Assembly (NCBI GenBank): GCA_004010535.1
Contig: RQYE01000006.1
Location: 1 to 64,000 of the forward strand
Direction of reading: 5' to 3'
From: Coriobacteriales bacterium OH1046
GTDB lineage: Bacteria > Actinomycetota > Coriobacteriia > Coriobacteriales > Atopobiaceae
Length of the DNA: 64,000 bases
The position numbers and the translations under genes are program-made. The notes below the pieces were generated by a model. It did not search any database and was not told the DNA's origin. It saw only the letters and a program-made list of their open reading frames with translations. Shown in pieces: positions 63,036 to 64,000 of the stretch; the first letter of the stretch is position 1; each line of letters starts with the position of its first letter.

Positions 63036-64000
63036 AGACGGCCCTCACCCACGCGCTCGCCTTCCTGTCTGCGCAGTAATAGGCGAGGCAGCGACGCACG
63101 TCGAGAGACCAAGTCTCGACGGCACCCCAGCCATACCCGTCAACGAGACCTTCAACCTCCGCCCGACCGAGATATACAATATCGGTGCCACACGCGCCGG
63201 GAACAAGGAAAGCATTGCACATACGCTTGATGCCTAAGCCAGAGTCCAGGTCTGGCTTGGCGTCAAGCTCTCTTTCAATGCTGTCTCGGTAATATAGCTG
63301 CTTCACAATATCGGGCCAGCCAGGCAGTGTCACTCCCACGTCGTAATACTTGGCGTCAAGGACCATGAATGTGCTCCCGAACACCGTGAGCGAATCGGGT
63401 ATCTGACGAACCTGCTTGTCATAAACTCGTCCTTTGACAGAGGCATTGAGACGCCAAACAGGCTGGGGGAGCACACGCGAGAAGAGCGTGATGTCGTTGT
63501 CGAATGCGACGGCGCAAGCATGTTCCCACACCAAATGAAAAGAGTCCGTACCGAATGCGACAGGAACGCTGCCGCTTGTATTACGTGATCCCATGAGGTA
63601 TCCCAGCATGAGCGAAATGAGATTTGATTCTCTTCGCGAGAATGTCCTCACAGCCTCTCGGTTCAGAGTCGCGATCATCTCACCTGAGGTCATCAGGGGC
63701 CCTTGAATCCTCGGTCCTGACTCGATGCCCATTAGCCAGCCGATTCCCCTCACACACTCGCTGACCACCTGCGCGTGAACGCGACAGATGGGCTCCTCAT
63801 GGTCACTCAGTGTATGTGAGGTGACAACCTCAGGAAAGAACACCGATGTCTCAGTAACGATTGGCGTCTTCCGGCTGACCGTTTTAGCCCACTTGATGTG
63901 TCCGTTACCATCCGTACGCTCAATCTTGCGCGATCGACGAAGCAGCCCTCTGAGCTTGTAGTCCTCAAGAATGCGGAGCGCAAGCACAAGAGAAGCGCTC
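63010..64000 (-). CDS. LlaJI-like (McrC-type) restriction subunit, 5' end outside window
   Basis: At least 329 residues; the frame is open through base 64000, so the gene starts further right. A GTG at 63985-63987 opens the visible ORF but the preceding codons (SASL...) are protein-like. FHLVWEHACAVAFDN, then MVLDAKYYDVGVTLPGWPDI and VKQLYYRDSI give the PD-(D/E)XK core of LlaJI/McrC-like nucleases. In LlaJI the R2 subunit works with an McrB-like GTPase; that partner should lie beyond 64000. Ends overlap the methyltransferase gene tail to tail. Confidence 0.75.
   Translation of the reverse strand, partial: SASLVLALRILEDYKLRGLLRRSRKIERTDGNGHIKWAKTVSRKTPIVTETSVFFPEVVTSHTLSDHEEPICRVHAQVVSECVRGIGWLMGIESGPRIQGPLMTSGEMIATLNREAVRTFSRRESNLISLMLGYLMGSRNTSGSVPVAFGTDSFHLVWEHACAVAFDNDITLFSRVLPQPVWRLNASVKGRVYDKQVRQIPDSLTVFGSTFMVLDAKYYDVGVTLPGWPDIVKQLYYRDSIERELDAKPDLDSGLGIKRMCNAFLVPGACGTDIVYLGRAEVEGLVDGYGWGAVETWSLDVRRCLAYYCADRKASAWVRAVSSRSWPRH

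Overview
The window is high-GC, densely coded bacterial DNA. I infer an actinobacterium of the Coriobacteriia (Collinsella/Olsenella-like). The grounds are the strong G/C bias at third codon positions, the frequent GTG/TTG starts behind clear Shine-Dalgarno (SD) sites, the actinobacterial-style dnaK-grpE-dnaJ-hspR operon and the mixture of IS110/IS1595-type elements with many toxin-antitoxin (TA) modules. The genus is inferred, not proven.

Layout. 1-18.6 kb is an accessory region. It holds the edge of an IS1595-like transposase, a two-gene DUF6414-like + Hsp100-like AAA+ pair, an orphan Phd-type antitoxin, a frameshifted IS110 element, an XRE-membrane regulator with a MacB/FtsX-type ABC transporter, a decayed cytochrome-b5-like gene, a RelE/ParE TA pair, an McrBC restriction operon with a tiny coupled ORF, a TA pair whose toxin carries a premature amber codon, a tandem GNAT acetyltransferase, a Fic protein with a 34-bp palindrome upstream, a DinJ/MazF-type hybrid TA pair and a TfoX-N protein. 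18.6-25.5 kb has a second ABC exporter, about 1.7 kb with no convincing gene, a B12-type radical SAM enzyme and an AraC/GyrI regulator.

25.6-53 kb is chromosomal core: bL31 with a long Ala/Lys/Glu tail, coaX, a folP-folK fusion followed by a divergent biotin-ligase-like gene, a sirtuin, a patatin, exonuclease III, a PHP phosphatase, an aminotransferase, ftsH-hpt-tilS, a metallo-beta-lactamase-fold (MBL) hydrolase, a PadR/DUF2812 pair, hsp20, clpB, a DegV protein, a DUF1836 protein and hspR-dnaJ-grpE-dnaK. The three heat-shock loci (hsp20, clpB, dnaK) share a 23-bp element (ATCTAAGT-N7-TAWWAGAT) in their upstream regions, which I propose as the local HspR operator. A short dispersed repeat with a GACTGTACNGTC core occurs five times in core intergenic spaces.

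53.66 kb to the right edge is an integrated mobile element. A 45-bp 3' half of tRNA-Pro(CGG) marks the attachment site, followed by a tyrosine integrase, two paralogous excisionase-like HTH proteins, a PcfJ-like protein and a defence-type cargo: a PD-(D/E)XK nuclease with a large unknown C-terminal half, a convergent HTH + acidic-protein operon, two YraN-fold proteins that lack the usual E-x-K, and an m5C methyltransferase facing an LlaJI/McrC-like restriction subunit that runs off the window. The rest of the element, its McrB-like partner and the restored tRNA-Pro should lie beyond base 64000. This cargo is the best candidate for an undescribed system.
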